A program made the translations under genes and the position numbers. This document shows positions 45,548 to 54,263 of a stretch of DNA of 64,000 nucleotides, in pieces; the first letter of the stretch is position 1; the number at the start of each line of letters is the position of its first letter. The notes beneath the pieces were generated by a model. That model was not told where the DNA came from, made no database searches, and saw only the letters and a list, made by a program, of their open reading frames with translations. The stretch comes from Paenibacillus melissococcoides. Lineage in GTDB: Bacteria > Bacillota > Bacilli > Paenibacillales > Paenibacillaceae. The DNA lies in assembly GCA_944800085.1 (NCBI GenBank), contig CALYLO010000001.1, positions 144,001 to 208,000 of the forward strand, in the 5' to 3' direction.

Positions 45548-45856
45548 ATGTCCGATTGGGTAAAAGAAACCTTGCATCAACGCCTGGAATATCTAAAAGA
45601 GCAAGTGGAACTGCTGCCGGAGATCGCAACATTGCAGAATAAACGGAAAGCATTAGAACGCGCATTGCAGCTCGAATTCGAACAACGGGGAAGCGGCCTG
45701 CACATGGAATGGCTGGATGCGCACGCGGAACTCGCCTTAGTGAAGATAGGCTGGTTCTATGCCAAGGGGGTTCAGGACGGGTTGAAAATGCTCATTTTTT
45801 TGCAAAACTCGGAAGAAGAGCTGGAGAAGACGATGACGACAATAATGAAATCCTAA
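45548..45856 (+). CDS. Hypothetical protein, 102 residues, next to XRE regulator
   Basis: Starts at ATG 45548 after GTGGAGGATG. It is helical and charged, probably with a coiled-coil (RLEYLKEQVELLPEIATLQ ... KRKALERALQLEFEQR). A short hydrophobic C-terminal segment (GLKMLIFLQ) is too brief for a membrane span. No family is recognised. Divergent transcription from the regulator and the shared operator suggest it is the regulated target. Confidence 0.6.
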   Translation: MSDWVKETLHQRLEYLKEQVELLPEIATLQNKRKALERALQLEFEQRGSGLHMEWLDAHAELALVKIGWFYAKGVQDGLKMLIFLQNSEEELEKTMTTIMKS

Positions 45857-45918
45857 TTTTGCAACGGAAAAGGGCAATCCCTTCCCCGTCTGTTGATCCA
45901 GAAGGGAACAAGGAAGCC

Positions 45919-45960
45919 AAAAGGCCGAGTCAGGGTACGTTACCCGGAACTCGGCCTTTT
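45919..45960. terminator. Bidirectional terminator
   Basis: AAAAGGCCGAGT and ACTCGGCCTTTT arms enclose an inner GGGTA/TACCC stem. It has an A run on one side and a T run on the other, so it can end both the 45548 gene and the convergent MFS gene. Confidence 0.85.
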
Positions 45961-46018
45961 GCGTCGTTCATTCCAGTTTACTGACTGAAGCCTATTCTTT
46001 CTTCACAGGCTTCCCAAG

Positions 46019-47224
46019 CTACATTCTCTGCTCCGCCGATGCGGAGCTCCGCTTCGCGTTGCGCTGCGACCAAGATGCGAGCCCCATCGTGGAGAGGAGC
46101 AGGATACCGGTCACCCAGAAGACGGCATGAATGGAGAACACGCCGCTGATCGCGCCCCCGACCAGCGGGCCGAGCATGCCGCCGAGCTGGTTCGCCGTCT
46201 GATTCAGGCTGAAGGCGCGGCCCCGGAATTCGCTGTCCGTCGCGCGGACGACGAGGCCGTTCAAGGCCGGAAATACGGCGCAGAAGAAGATGCCGTACGC
46301 GAACCGGATGAACGAGAACCACCAAATGTTGTGGAACGGAATCTGGGCGAGCGTCCCGATGCCGCCGGCGAGCAGGCCAATCAGCAGGACGCGCTGGAAT
46401 CCGACCCGGTCGGCCATCTTGCCCCAGCGCGGCGCGAAGATGATGCTCGCCACCCCGACGAGCGAGAAGACGAAGCCTGCCGCGAGCGAGGCGTTCTTGT
46501 CTGAGATGCCGAGCTCGACAATGTACAGCGGCAGCACCGGCTCGATTGTCATGACCGAGAACTGCGTGCAGAGCGACAGAACAAGCACGACTAGCAGCGG
46601 CTTATTGTGGGCTGCGAGGCTGAACGTGTGCACGATCGAGACGCGATCCTTGCTCGGCACGAACGATTCTTCCTTGACCCAGAAAATAATGAGCAGTGTC
46701 GCCAGGAAGCAGAGCACTCCCGCGCTGCCGAACGCAATCCGGTTGTCGAAGATTCTTGCCAGCACGCCGCCCAGCATCGGCCCCATGATGCTGCCCGTCG
46801 CCGTCGCCGTGGACATCATCGACAGCGCATACCCGACCTTGCGCTCCGGCGTATTCGTACCGACCAGCGCGATCGAACCTGGAATGAATCCCGACAGCAG
46901 CCCCTGCAGCAGCCGCAGAATGAGCAGCTGAACGGGACTGGTGACGAAGGCCGTCAGCAGATAGATGACGCAGAGCGCCAGCCCGGCCCGGATAATCATC
47001 GGCTTCCGTCCGTATTTGTCCCCGATGGCTCCCCAGAACGGAGAAGAGATCGCTCCGGCGAGGAAGGCGCTGCTGAACAGAATCCCGGACCACAGCTCCA
47101 AATGTTCCTTGACGCCGATCTGAATCAGGAAGAGCGGCAGAAAAGGAACGACCATGGAGAAGCTGGAAGAGACGATGAATGCTCCGAACCAAAGTATCCA
47201 CAGATTTTTCTTCCATGTTTCCAT
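46019..47224 (-). CDS. MFS drug-efflux transporter (MdtG/YfmO-like)
   Basis: A 401-residue membrane protein with 12 predicted membrane segments. The family loop motif between segments 2 and 3 is GAIGDKYGRKPMIIRAG, and segment 5 has the antiporter-type motif TGSIMGPMLGG. GGGAGTGA precedes ATG 47224. Proton-driven efflux of a drug-like compound is the usual role; the substrate is not predictable. It is transcribed alone. Confidence 0.85.
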   Translation of the reverse strand: METWKKNLWILWFGAFIVSSSFSMVVPFLPLFLIQIGVKEHLELWSGILFSSAFLAGAISSPFWGAIGDKYGRKPMIIRAGLALCVIYLLTAFVTSPVQLLILRLLQGLLSGFIPGSIALVGTNTPERKVGYALSMMSTATATGSIMGPMLGGVLARIFDNRIAFGSAGVLCFLATLLIIFWVKEESFVPSKDRVSIVHTFSLAAHNKPLLVVLVLSLCTQFSVMTIEPVLPLYIVELGISDKNASLAAGFVFSLVGVASIIFAPRWGKMADRVGFQRVLLIGLLAGGIGTLAQIPFHNIWWFSFIRFAYGIFFCAVFPALNGLVVRATDSEFRGRAFSLNQTANQLGGMLGPLVGGAISGVFSIHAVFWVTGILLLSTMGLASWSQRNAKRSSASAEQRM

Positions 47225-47475
47225 TAGATCTTCACTCCCGATATTCCTTTTTCCACGTACGTTTCGATTGGAGTGTCATTCTAACGGCACTCGATATGTC
47301 AGACCGAACACATTATCCGCTTCCTATTATACCGCAAGCAGTCAATCTTTTTCTTCTCCGGCGCTGCCGGCGAATGGAGCTTGACTTTGTGGATCGCTGA
47401 TGCATCAAGGGAAATCGACAGAAAAAATATTTTTTCGCCTACAGCCGTCCGTTTGTAATTTGGATTTTTTAACTG

Positions 47476-47484
47476 TGTTATAAT
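47476..47484 (+). promoter_or_regulatory. Extended -10 promoter of the OsmC gene
   Basis: TGTTATAAT gives a TGn extension plus a perfect TATAAT (47479-47484). No -35 at ideal distance, as is usual for extended -10 promoters. The transcription start would fall about 25 bases before the ATG at 47516. Confidence 0.5.
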
Positions 47485-47515
47485 GAAAGTTAAAATGTGG
47501 GAGAGAGGTTATCCT

Positions 47516-47956
47516 ATGCCAGTGGAGACGTTTAAAGCGACCGCGCACCTGCAGGATGGGATGGTGGTAAGGGCAAAATCGAGAAACTTCGAGATCATGA
47601 TCGATGAACCGAAATCGTTGGGCGGCACCGACACGGCCATGAATCCGGTGGAGGTCGTGCTCTGCGCCCTGGGTGCCTGCCAGTCCATCGTCGCCAGAGC
47701 CTATGCGCGCAAGTTCAAGATCGATCTTGAGGAATTCTGGGTGGAAGTAGAAGGGGATCTGGATACGGATGGCTTTATGAACAAGTCGGATGTGCGCCGC
47801 GGGTATTCGGAAATCCGTTACAATATTCATATCAACAGCAATGCCTCCTACGAGCAGGCGAAGGAATTCGTAGAGTTCATTGAACGCACTTGCCCGGTCG
47901 GCGACACGATCAACAACCCGGTGCGTCTCGTCCTGCAAGACATCGTGTTAGAATAG
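47516..47956 (+). CDS. OsmC/YhfA-family protein
   Basis: A 146-residue protein from ATG 47516 (AGAGG upstream); the ATG at 47483 lacks a ribosome site and overlaps the promoter. It has the two conserved cysteines of the OsmC/Ohr fold (Cys in LCALGACQS and in ERTCPVGDTI). The family reduces organic hydroperoxides through a cysteine pair; YhfA-type members are less well characterised. Single-gene transcript with its own promoter and terminator. Confidence 0.88.
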   Translation: MPVETFKATAHLQDGMVVRAKSRNFEIMIDEPKSLGGTDTAMNPVEVVLCALGACQSIVARAYARKFKIDLEEFWVEVEGDLDTDGFMNKSDVRRGYSEIRYNIHINSNASYEQAKEFVEFIERTCPVGDTINNPVRLVLQDIVLE

Positions 47957-47966
47957 AAAAGTCCGA

Positions 47967-48009
47967 GCCTCCTTACTTATTGGGCAACCTCTAATAGGAG
48001 GCTTATTTC
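47967..48009 (+). terminator. Terminator after the OsmC gene
   Basis: GCCTCCT (47967-47973) and AGGAGGC (47996-48002) with a long loop, followed by TTATTTC. Confidence 0.65.
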
Positions 48010-48977
48010 ATTTGTGTTACCGATTTTTGGCAAAAAACGCATTATGGATTTCAAGCGGATAACGGCCATTTTCTCTATGCCGAAGCGACAGGGAACTTCA
48101 GACTGACGACGAGAGTTCATTCCTTTCCTGTTCATCGCTATGACCAGGCTGGCGTGATGGTCCGGTATTCGCCCAATACATGGATGAAGTCATCGGTAGA
48201 GTATATTCCGGACAGCCCAAATAAGCTCGGTGCCGTGGTGACGAATCACGGCTATTCCGATTGGTCGACGCAAGAGGCGGACGATGGAGACGCGCCGCTC
48301 TATTTTCGGATATCAAGAATCGGCAGTGATTTCTACGCCTTCGCGGAGGTGTTCTTGCGGGTCGTGCTGATCCCGTCGGATCTGTCCGACTTCCTCACCA
48401 TCCTGCAGGGCTTGGGACGCGGGGAGGGCGGACCCGCGATTTTCCTTGACATCTCGGGCTCCATGAGCGGGGAATATTTGCGCATCGGCTCGGTCTTCGC
48501 GCTGGCGCTGTACAAGCAAACGCAAGGCAGCTCGCTGTTCTGGCTGTTCGACACGAGAGTCACGGATGCCAAGCCTTCGCGGAAGGACTGCATCCTGAGC
48601 CGGCAGAGCGCATTCGTCCCCGCGGAGGGACCGACACCGGCGCGCCGGTGCGCGAACTGCTTCGCCAGCAGAAAAAGGCCGATCGGATCATCATGATTAC
48701 CGATGAGCAGCAAAATAGCGGCAGCCCGTTCTATGGGGCGTTGACGGAATACCGGGCGAAGGTGAACCGGAACGTGAAGGCGTTCATCGTGGATATCGCG
48801 CCGTACCGTTCGGCCATGGCGCCGCCGCAGGATAAGGATACGCATTATATCTACGGGTGGAGCGATCAGGTGCTGGCCTATATCACCCGGACCGTGCAAG
48901 GCTACGCGCCGCTGGTCGAGCGGGTAGAAGCGCTGCCGCTGGGGGAAGAGACCGGAAGCGGGATGCCGCCGGCATAA
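47998..48977 (+). pseudogene. Chimeric remnant: DUF1349 fragment fused to a TROVE-type vWA domain, frameshifted
   Basis: No start codon. The first part (48019 to about 48345) encodes TDFWQKTHYGFQADNGHF ... YDQAGVMVRYSPNTWMKSSVEY ... GYSDWSTQ, a DUF1349 beta-sandwich lacking both ends. The frame then passes into a von Willebrand A domain: IFLDISGSMSGEYLRI with the MIDAS DxSxS near 48450. A one-base shift near 48625 moves to the frame GTDTGAPVRELLRQQKKADR, IIMITDEQQNSGSPFYG, as in Ro60/TROVE proteins. A large deletion has removed the DUF1349 end and the TROVE N-terminus. Position before RlaP-like and RtcB genes supports the Ro-like identity. Confidence 0.7.
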
Positions 48978-49006
48978 CCCATTTTGAGAAAAGAGGAGGG
49001 ACTTCC

Positions 49007-49803
49007 ATGTCCACACTATCCACGATTCATCAGACAATCAAACAGGAGCTGCGGCAGATCGAACGTCACGAGGGCGTGCGCATCCTCTATGCCTGCGAAT
49101 CGGCAGCCGGGCGTGGGGGTTCCCGTCGCAGGACAGTGATTATGATGTCCGCTTCATCTATGTGCCGCCCGTGGACTGGTACTTGTCGATCCGGGACCGC
49201 AGAGACGTCATCGAGCGCCCGATTAGCGATCAGCTCGACGTGAACGGCTGGGATCTGCGCAAGGCGCTGCAGTTGTTCCGCAAGTCGAACCCGCCGCTGC
49301 TGGAATGGCTGGAGTCGCCGATTGTGTACGAAGAGACGCATTCCGTGACGGAGCGCATCCGCAGCCTGTCTTCGGATACATTTTCACCGAAATCATGCAT
49401 GTATCACTATCTTCATATGGCCAAAGGCAATTACCGCGAATATTTGCAGGGCAGCCAGGTCAAAATCAAAAAATATTTTTACGTGCTGCGCCCGATACTG
49501 GCATGCGGCTGGATCGAGAAGCATAACGCCATGCCTCCGGTGGAGTTAGACGCTTTGGTTCGGGAACTTGTTCCCGAAGGAAGCGAGCTGCGCCGCAATA
49601 TAGAACGGCTGCTGGAGCGGAAGCGCTCGGGGGAGGAATTGGACGTGGGATGCCGAATTCCTTCTATAAATGCGTATCTCGAAGATCGCATCGAGCATTA
49701 CGAGCGCACGGCGGTTTACCTGATATCGCCGGCTGGACAGCGGCATCAGGATCTGGAGCTCGATGAGCTGTTCCGTTCCGCGCTGCAGGAAGTATGGGCA
49801 TAG
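49007..49803 (+). pseudogene. RlaP-like RNA-repair nucleotidyltransferase, frameshifted
   Basis: ATG 49007 follows GAGGAGGG. Translation starts IHQTIKQELRQIERHEGVRILYACES and then loses a base near 49100. In the next frame the text continues GSRAWGFPSQDSDYDVRF, the GSxxxG...DxD nucleotidyltransferase signature, then VPPVDWYLSIRDRRDVIE to 49803. Restoring one G gives a protein of about 265 residues. RlaP-type enzymes accompany RtcB and Ro-type genes in RNA-repair operons. The rest of the frame is intact, so a sequencing error is possible. Confidence 0.7.
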
Positions 49804-49880
49804 CTGCGCAGCGGGGTCATTTGATTCCAATATGATCTTGATGAACTATTCCTTTTACACATTGAAGGACAATCCGGGCA

Positions 49881-50045
49881 ATGTATATCCGTAATGAGAA
49901 GCTGTTTTTTCAAGTGATGTCAGCGCTAGTGAACAGAGGAATGTGTATACGAAAAGAGGATTTTAAAGGCTTGACTTTGGGGATCGACTTGGATGCGAAA
50001 GAGGAAGAGGAGTCCTCTCTATATAACATCATATACAGAATATAG
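49881..50045 (+). CDS. Small ORF between RlaP-like gene and rtcB
   Basis: 54 codons from ATG 49881: MYIRNEKLFFQVMSALVNRG then KEDFKGLTLGIDLDAKEEEE to TAG 50045. Composition is protein-like but no good ribosome site precedes it (AAGGA about 12 bases away), and no family is recognised. It may be a remnant of a longer gene. Confidence 0.3.
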   Translation: MYIRNEKLFFQVMSALVNRGMCIRKEDFKGLTLGIDLDAKEEEESSLYNIIYRI

Positions 50046-50132
50046 TTTTTCTGAATCGAGTTCCCCTTGCCCCCCGGAGAAAAAGACAGACCAATATCAA
50101 CCACGAATGATGCAGAGTAAGGAGAGTTGACA

Positions 50133-51359
50133 ATGGCATATATAACAACGGACGGCGTGCGCGTATGGGGCCAGCCGGAGGAGAGCGCGGTCGCCCAAGC
50201 GAAAACATGCGCGCGCCACGGGCGCGTCGTCCAGGCGCTGTTGATGGCCGACCATCATAAAGGCTACAGCCAGCCGATTGGGGGCGTCATCGTGTATGAT
50301 GGGCAAATCTCGCCTTCCGGCGTCGGCTATGACATCGCCTGCGGCAACAAGGCGGTGCGGACGAATCTGTACGCCGCCGATATCCAGCCGCGCATCGGTG
50401 CGATCATGGATGAGATTGCGAGCAAAATATCGTTCGGCGTCGGACGCAACAATAAAGAGCCGGTGGATCACGAGCTGTTCGACGACCCGGACTGGGCCGT
50501 CTATCAGGCGCTTGGCCGCCGCGAGCACGACACGCTGAAGGCGCTGGCACGCAGCCAATTGGGCACGGTGGGCAGCGGCAATCATTACGTTGACCTGTTC
50601 GTGGAGCCGGAGAGCGGGAGGCTGTGGATCGGAAATCATTTTGGCAGCCGCGGCTTCGGCCATAAGACGGCGAGCGGGTTCCTGAATCTGGCGGCCGGGC
50701 GGGAATTTCTCGGCAAGGCGCCAGGCGAGAGCATGGATCAGCCGCCGGTGCTGCTGGAACTGGACAGCGAGCTCGGCGACATGTACTGCCGCGCCATGAA
50801 GCTGGCCGGGCGGTACGCCTACGCCGGCCGGGACTACGTCATCGGCCAAGTATTGTCCATCCTCGGGGCGGAGGCGGACTTCGAAGTGCATAATCACCAT
50901 AACTTCGCATGGCGAGAACGGCATAACGGGCGGGATACTATCGTCGTCCGCAAGGGGGCCACGCCTTCGGCGCCCGGTCAGCTTGGCTTCATCGGCGGAA
51001 GCATGGGCGACATTTCCGTCATCGTGCGCGGCAAAGATTCGGAGGAGAATCGGGATGCTTACTACAGCACGGTGCATGGCGCCGGCCGGATGATGAGCCG
51101 CACCCAGGCCGCCGGCCGCATGAACTGGAAGACCCGCACCCGGACGGGCGGACAGATCACGCAGGAGCAGATGCAAGAGGCGGTCCGGAGCTTCGGCGTC
51201 GAGCTGCGCGGCGCAGGCACCGACGAGAGCCCATTCGTCTACCGCAAGCTGCAGGACGTGCTCGACGCACACCGGAACACGCTCGACGTGCTGCATGTGC
51301 TCAAGCCAATCGGCGTCTGCATGGCCGGAGCGAACGAGTTCGATCCATACAAAGACTAG
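50133..51359 (+). CDS. rtcB: RtcB-type RNA ligase
   Basis: 408 residues from ATG 50133, with AAGGAG at 50119. Signature segments include GVGYDIACGNKAVRTNL (metal-binding Asp/Cys), GTVGSGNHYVDLF, GNHFGSRGFGHK, HNHHNFAW and the C-terminal STVHGAGRMMSR containing the His that carries GMP. RtcB joins 2',3'-cyclic or 3'-phosphate RNA ends to 5'-OH ends with GTP and Mn2+. It is the only intact member of the RNA-repair set here. Confidence 0.92.
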   Translation: MAYITTDGVRVWGQPEESAVAQAKTCARHGRVVQALLMADHHKGYSQPIGGVIVYDGQISPSGVGYDIACGNKAVRTNLYAADIQPRIGAIMDEIASKISFGVGRNNKEPVDHELFDDPDWAVYQALGRREHDTLKALARSQLGTVGSGNHYVDLFVEPESGRLWIGNHFGSRGFGHKTASGFLNLAAGREFLGKAPGESMDQPPVLLELDSELGDMYCRAMKLAGRYAYAGRDYVIGQVLSILGAEADFEVHNHHNFAWRERHNGRDTIVVRKGATPSAPGQLGFIGGSMGDISVIVRGKDSEENRDAYYSTVHGAGRMMSRTQAAGRMNWKTRTRTGGQITQEQMQEAVRSFGVELRGAGTDESPFVYRKLQDVLDAHRNTLDVLHVLKPIGVCMAGANEFDPYKD

Positions 51360-51590
51360 GCATGTAAGGCGCACCACTGAGACAACATGCTGCGGCAAAT
51401 CATGAGATCGTTGACTTTTCCTTTGTTTATGAGAACTCAAGCACAGGCACGGGTATGGGGAGCGTCATCTTCGGGGCTTGTTGGCATGGAGTTGTAAGGT
51501 GCGATCGCGATCTTCACCGTAAAATTAAAGAGAATATTGAAACTGATGAAGTAAACAAACCAACCACGAAGACTTGAATAGACAGCGAAA

Positions 51591-51623
51591 AGACGACCGT
51601 AATTAGATATAACGGTCGTCTTT
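51591..51623 (+). terminator. Terminator-like hairpin downstream of rtcB
   Basis: AGACGACCGT (51591-51600) pairs with ACGGTCGTCT (51612-51621) over a ten-base stem, followed by only a short T run. The 230 bases between rtcB and this hairpin show no gene. Confidence 0.6.
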
Positions 51624-51660
51624 ACAACGATGGTACTTTGGTGGGAAGCCAGTATTTTGC

Positions 51661-51834
51661 TTATAACAAATCGTATATGACCAGGAAAGCTACTTCTAAG
51701 ACGAGCAGATAAATCATATATCTGCCATATTTAAGTGAATCGTCATCAACGTTTGTGCGATACTTTATTGACCATAAAAATAAACCTGCTACCGTAATTA
51801 AAAATATTAGTTTTGCAATTACTATAGCTGACAC
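51661..51834 (-). CDS. Small two-helix membrane protein, candidate immunity/partner protein
   Basis: 57 codons starting at GTG 51834 in a TAGTG overlap with the stop of the 183-residue gene, so translation is coupled. Two hydrophobic helices (SAIVIAKLIFLITVAGLFLW and MIYLLVLEVAFLVIYDLL) are separated by a charged turn (KYRTNVDDDSLKYGR). It is too short for a transporter; the shape fits small immunity or toxin-partner proteins. Function is inferred from context only. Confidence 0.55.
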   Translation of the reverse strand: MSAIVIAKLIFLITVAGLFLWSIKYRTNVDDDSLKYGRYMIYLLVLEVAFLVIYDLL

Positions 51835-52385
51835 TATAACTTACCACGACACTGCCACCCATAGAGTGCAGCTTCTGCCGCAATACCAACTGCATTTACT
51901 TTAAACCCCGCTTTAACTAGTGTTTTCGTAATTAATCGGGCAGCTAGGTCATATTCCTTATTCTTAATATAGGTAAAAATAGCACCCGTTAAAAACTGTC
52001 GGGCGATGGTACCATAACTGTCAACGAATTTATTAACTACACATTTTCCAAAATCCGCAACACCCATTGGTTGAATGTCCGCAGCACCAGAATAATAGTT
52101 GATTTTTATAAATTCGGATATCTCTAGGGCCGATGACTCTCCTGCATTAAGTCTATCTTGAAACAGCTTCTCGTTTTTCACTACATACCCCTGTTCTGTT
52201 AGTTCGCCAACTTCTTCAAAATAAAATCTCAATTCTTCTTGAATTTTGTTTATTTCTCTCATTTCTTCAGCGGAGTACATGGATTCAGATGCCTGGGCGA
52301 CATAAGGTGAAGAAAAGCCCATGACCATGACAACGACTAACAACAAAACCATCGACCGATAAAGTACACCCTTCTTCAATACCAC
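51834..52385 (-). CDS. Secreted protein, candidate antimicrobial-peptide precursor
   Basis: 183 residues from GTG 52385, preceded by GAGGAGGG. A signal peptide (about 1-34, ending YVAQASE) precedes an acidic helical region (about 35-105). The C-terminal 75 residues (from MGVADFGKCVVNKF to YGWQCRGKL) are cationic and amphipathic, with exactly two cysteines that could form a disulfide. I do not recognise a named family. An acidic pro-region followed by a basic helical tail plus a coupled small membrane protein resembles a secreted bacteriocin with immunity, but nothing proves it. Confidence 0.6.
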   Translation of the reverse strand: MVLKKGVLYRSMVLLLVVVMVMGFSSPYVAQASESMYSAEEMREINKIQEELRFYFEEVGELTEQGYVVKNEKLFQDRLNAGESSALEISEFIKINYYSGAADIQPMGVADFGKCVVNKFVDSYGTIARQFLTGAIFTYIKNKEYDLAARLITKTLVKAGFKVNAVGIAAEAALYGWQCRGKL

Positions 52386-52474
52386 AGTTAAAATTCCCTC
52401 CTCTTTTAATTAAAGCAGGTTCTATACTCATTGAGTATGATCAGGCAACGATAAGGGATTTTCTTTACCTAAGT

Positions 52475-52939
52475 TTAGTCTGTATACACACGCAGTCTGG
52501 CAAGATCCGCTTGTTCATTAGTACTTACTTTCACCACGTATCTTTCATTAGGATAACGTACTTTCATGTATACGACTTCACCCTCTCTAACGTTCGCAAA
52601 CCATCTTTCATCATCACCATATTCATTTGAAATGCTAATGTTGATCTTGGGCATTTTACTTGTCAAGGATACTGCTTTAACATTCACATAATTATGAGGG
52701 GAAACCGTAAAGCTTGCTACGACCGCACCTTGATTACCATCTACGTTTTTTGGGACAGCCAGACTTATTTCTCTATCATAAGACATTGTAGTGATCTGAT
52801 CAGTTGAGGATGTGCCGGACCCCATGTGAACGGAATCCTTTTCACGGGCCGACACAGAGCCGTTATCCGCTGCAAACACAGGAGTAGCCATTAACATGAC
52901 AATAATAAGCATTAAAGAAAACAGTTTGTTTACTTTCAT
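52475..52939 (-). CDS. Secreted hypothetical protein
   Basis: 154 residues from ATG 52939 with GGGAGGAAT upstream; a longer frame to 53002 has no advantage. Signal peptide MKVNKLFSLMLIIVMLMATP ending AFAAD-like at VFA|AD. The mature part is predicted beta-rich (EISLAVPKNVDGNQGAVVAS, NYVNVKAVSLTSKMPKINIS), about 130 residues, one domain, no cysteines. It lies 89 bases upstream of the peptide-precursor gene on the same strand and may be co-transcribed. Confidence 0.65.
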   Translation of the reverse strand: MKVNKLFSLMLIIVMLMATPVFAADNGSVSAREKDSVHMGSGTSSTDQITTMSYDREISLAVPKNVDGNQGAVVASFTVSPHNYVNVKAVSLTSKMPKINISISNEYGDDERWFANVREGEVVYMKVRYPNERYVVKVSTNEQADLARLRVYTD

Positions 52940-53399
52940 GAGACTTATTCCTCCCATTTTTTTGGCTAAAGCGACAACATCAAAAAGCAAATCGGCCTTC
53001 AACTAATAAAGGCAACTCACCTCCCGTAAGCCGCTCTTATCTTTTCGGGGGGATTCTTGGCTGTCCACTTCGGCATTAGATACCCTACTTAGATACGCAT
53101 CAGATGCAAGCGAGCGAATCTACGATTATAACGATTTATCTCCCGCAAACTTGACGAAATAAATGATGCGGGACGAAAAGATTTTTTTGACTCTTATCTG
53201 TCCGCGCTTTCGCGGCTATCTTGAGCGCCAATCCAGTTTTCCCTTGACGTCCTGAGAGTTTAAACAAAGCATAATTCCTAAAAATGGAGTATAATATAAT
53301 CGTGACTGAACATAACAAAATATGTTAGTAAAAAGAAGCTTAATACTTTCAAAATAATCATTCATACATAAAGAAAATCATGGTGTTGGAGGTATAAAC
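52940..53399. other. Divergent intergenic region between secreted genes and the ECF sigma gene
   Basis: No gene is seen. A TATAAT-like box occurs near 53290-53300 before the sigma gene, followed by an AACATA/TATGTT inverted repeat near 53310. I could not confirm a typical ECF promoter (AAC ... CGT) by eye. Confidence 0.35.
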
Positions 53400-53963
53400 A
53401 TGGAGCAGTGGCTCACGTTTTTACGTCGCAATTTCCATCACCTAGACAATTCATCTCAAGAATTGATTTATCATTCGTTTCGTGAACTGATCTATCGCGA
53501 CATATACTTTCTGTTCAGGGATCATGCATTAGCCGAAGATGTTGTACAAGAATCCTTCCTAAAAATAGTTGAGCAAGCGCCAAAACTGAGAAATACGATA
53601 AATATGAAAGCTTGGATAAAGAAAGTGGCCCGGAATACCGCTTATGATTATTTAAAAAAAAATAAAAAATATCGTTATGTTTCGGACTTGCAACTCGTTA
53701 AGGAAAGTGAATTCTTTTCCCCATCCATACAAGTTACGATACCCGATCAGGTGGAAGAACAAGTTCGTGATGAAATGCTTCATGAAGCTCTCAACCAGTT
53801 GAATATAAAATACCGGAATGTGTTATTTTTATTTTACGTGGAAGAAAAATCATACCGGGAAATTGCAGAAGAATTACAAGTATCGGAACAAGCTCTCGGC
53901 CAAACATTAACAAGAGCGCGCAAGAAATTATTACATTACTTTTCAAGAAAATGGGTTGAATAA
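53400..53963 (+). CDS. ECF RNA polymerase sigma factor
   Basis: 187 residues from ATG 53400 after TTGGAGG. Region 2 has DIYFLFRDHALAEDVVQESF and region 4 the helix-turn-helix YVEEKSYREIAEELQVSEQALGQTLTRARKKL. No anti-sigma gene follows; the downstream 250 bases have no open frame of size. The adjacent divergent secreted genes are likely targets. Control may depend on expression rather than on a membrane anti-sigma. Confidence 0.88.
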   Translation: MEQWLTFLRRNFHHLDNSSQELIYHSFRELIYRDIYFLFRDHALAEDVVQESFLKIVEQAPKLRNTINMKAWIKKVARNTAYDYLKKNKKYRYVSDLQLVKESEFFSPSIQVTIPDQVEEQVRDEMLHEALNQLNIKYRNVLFLFYVEEKSYREIAEELQVSEQALGQTLTRARKKLLHYFSRKWVE

Positions 53964-54198
53964 AACGAAAACATTTTCAGCAGGAAGGGCTGCACTTATA
54001 AGAACGCAATGGCAGTAGCCAACATGATGCCTGACTCGACGGGATAATGATGCAAAGAGCCGCAACGTGTAAGGGGATTACTACAATTAATATGGGTGCC
54101 AAGCTGCCAAGGGGGCGACCGGGGGCAGCGAGATTATATGATGCAAGTTCGTGTCCGCAATGTGTTAAGGGCGGGCATTCTATATGTAGTGATATAGC

Positions 54199-54238
54199 AG
54201 GACAGGCTAACGGGCGTATTCGCACCGTTAGCCTGTGT
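54199..54238. terminator. Strong hairpin between convergent sigma and LPMO genes
   Basis: ACAGGCTAACGG and CCGTTAGCCTGT form a perfect 12-base stem. Neither side has a real T run, so termination efficiency is uncertain. Confidence 0.5.
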
Positions 54239-54263
54239 CATAAGGGGGCTTATCAGGTTTGGC

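Noticed and set aside
50097..51440. 447-codon minus-strand frame opposite rtcB
   Set aside because: Shadow of the well-supported rtcB; no ribosome site and no family resemblance.
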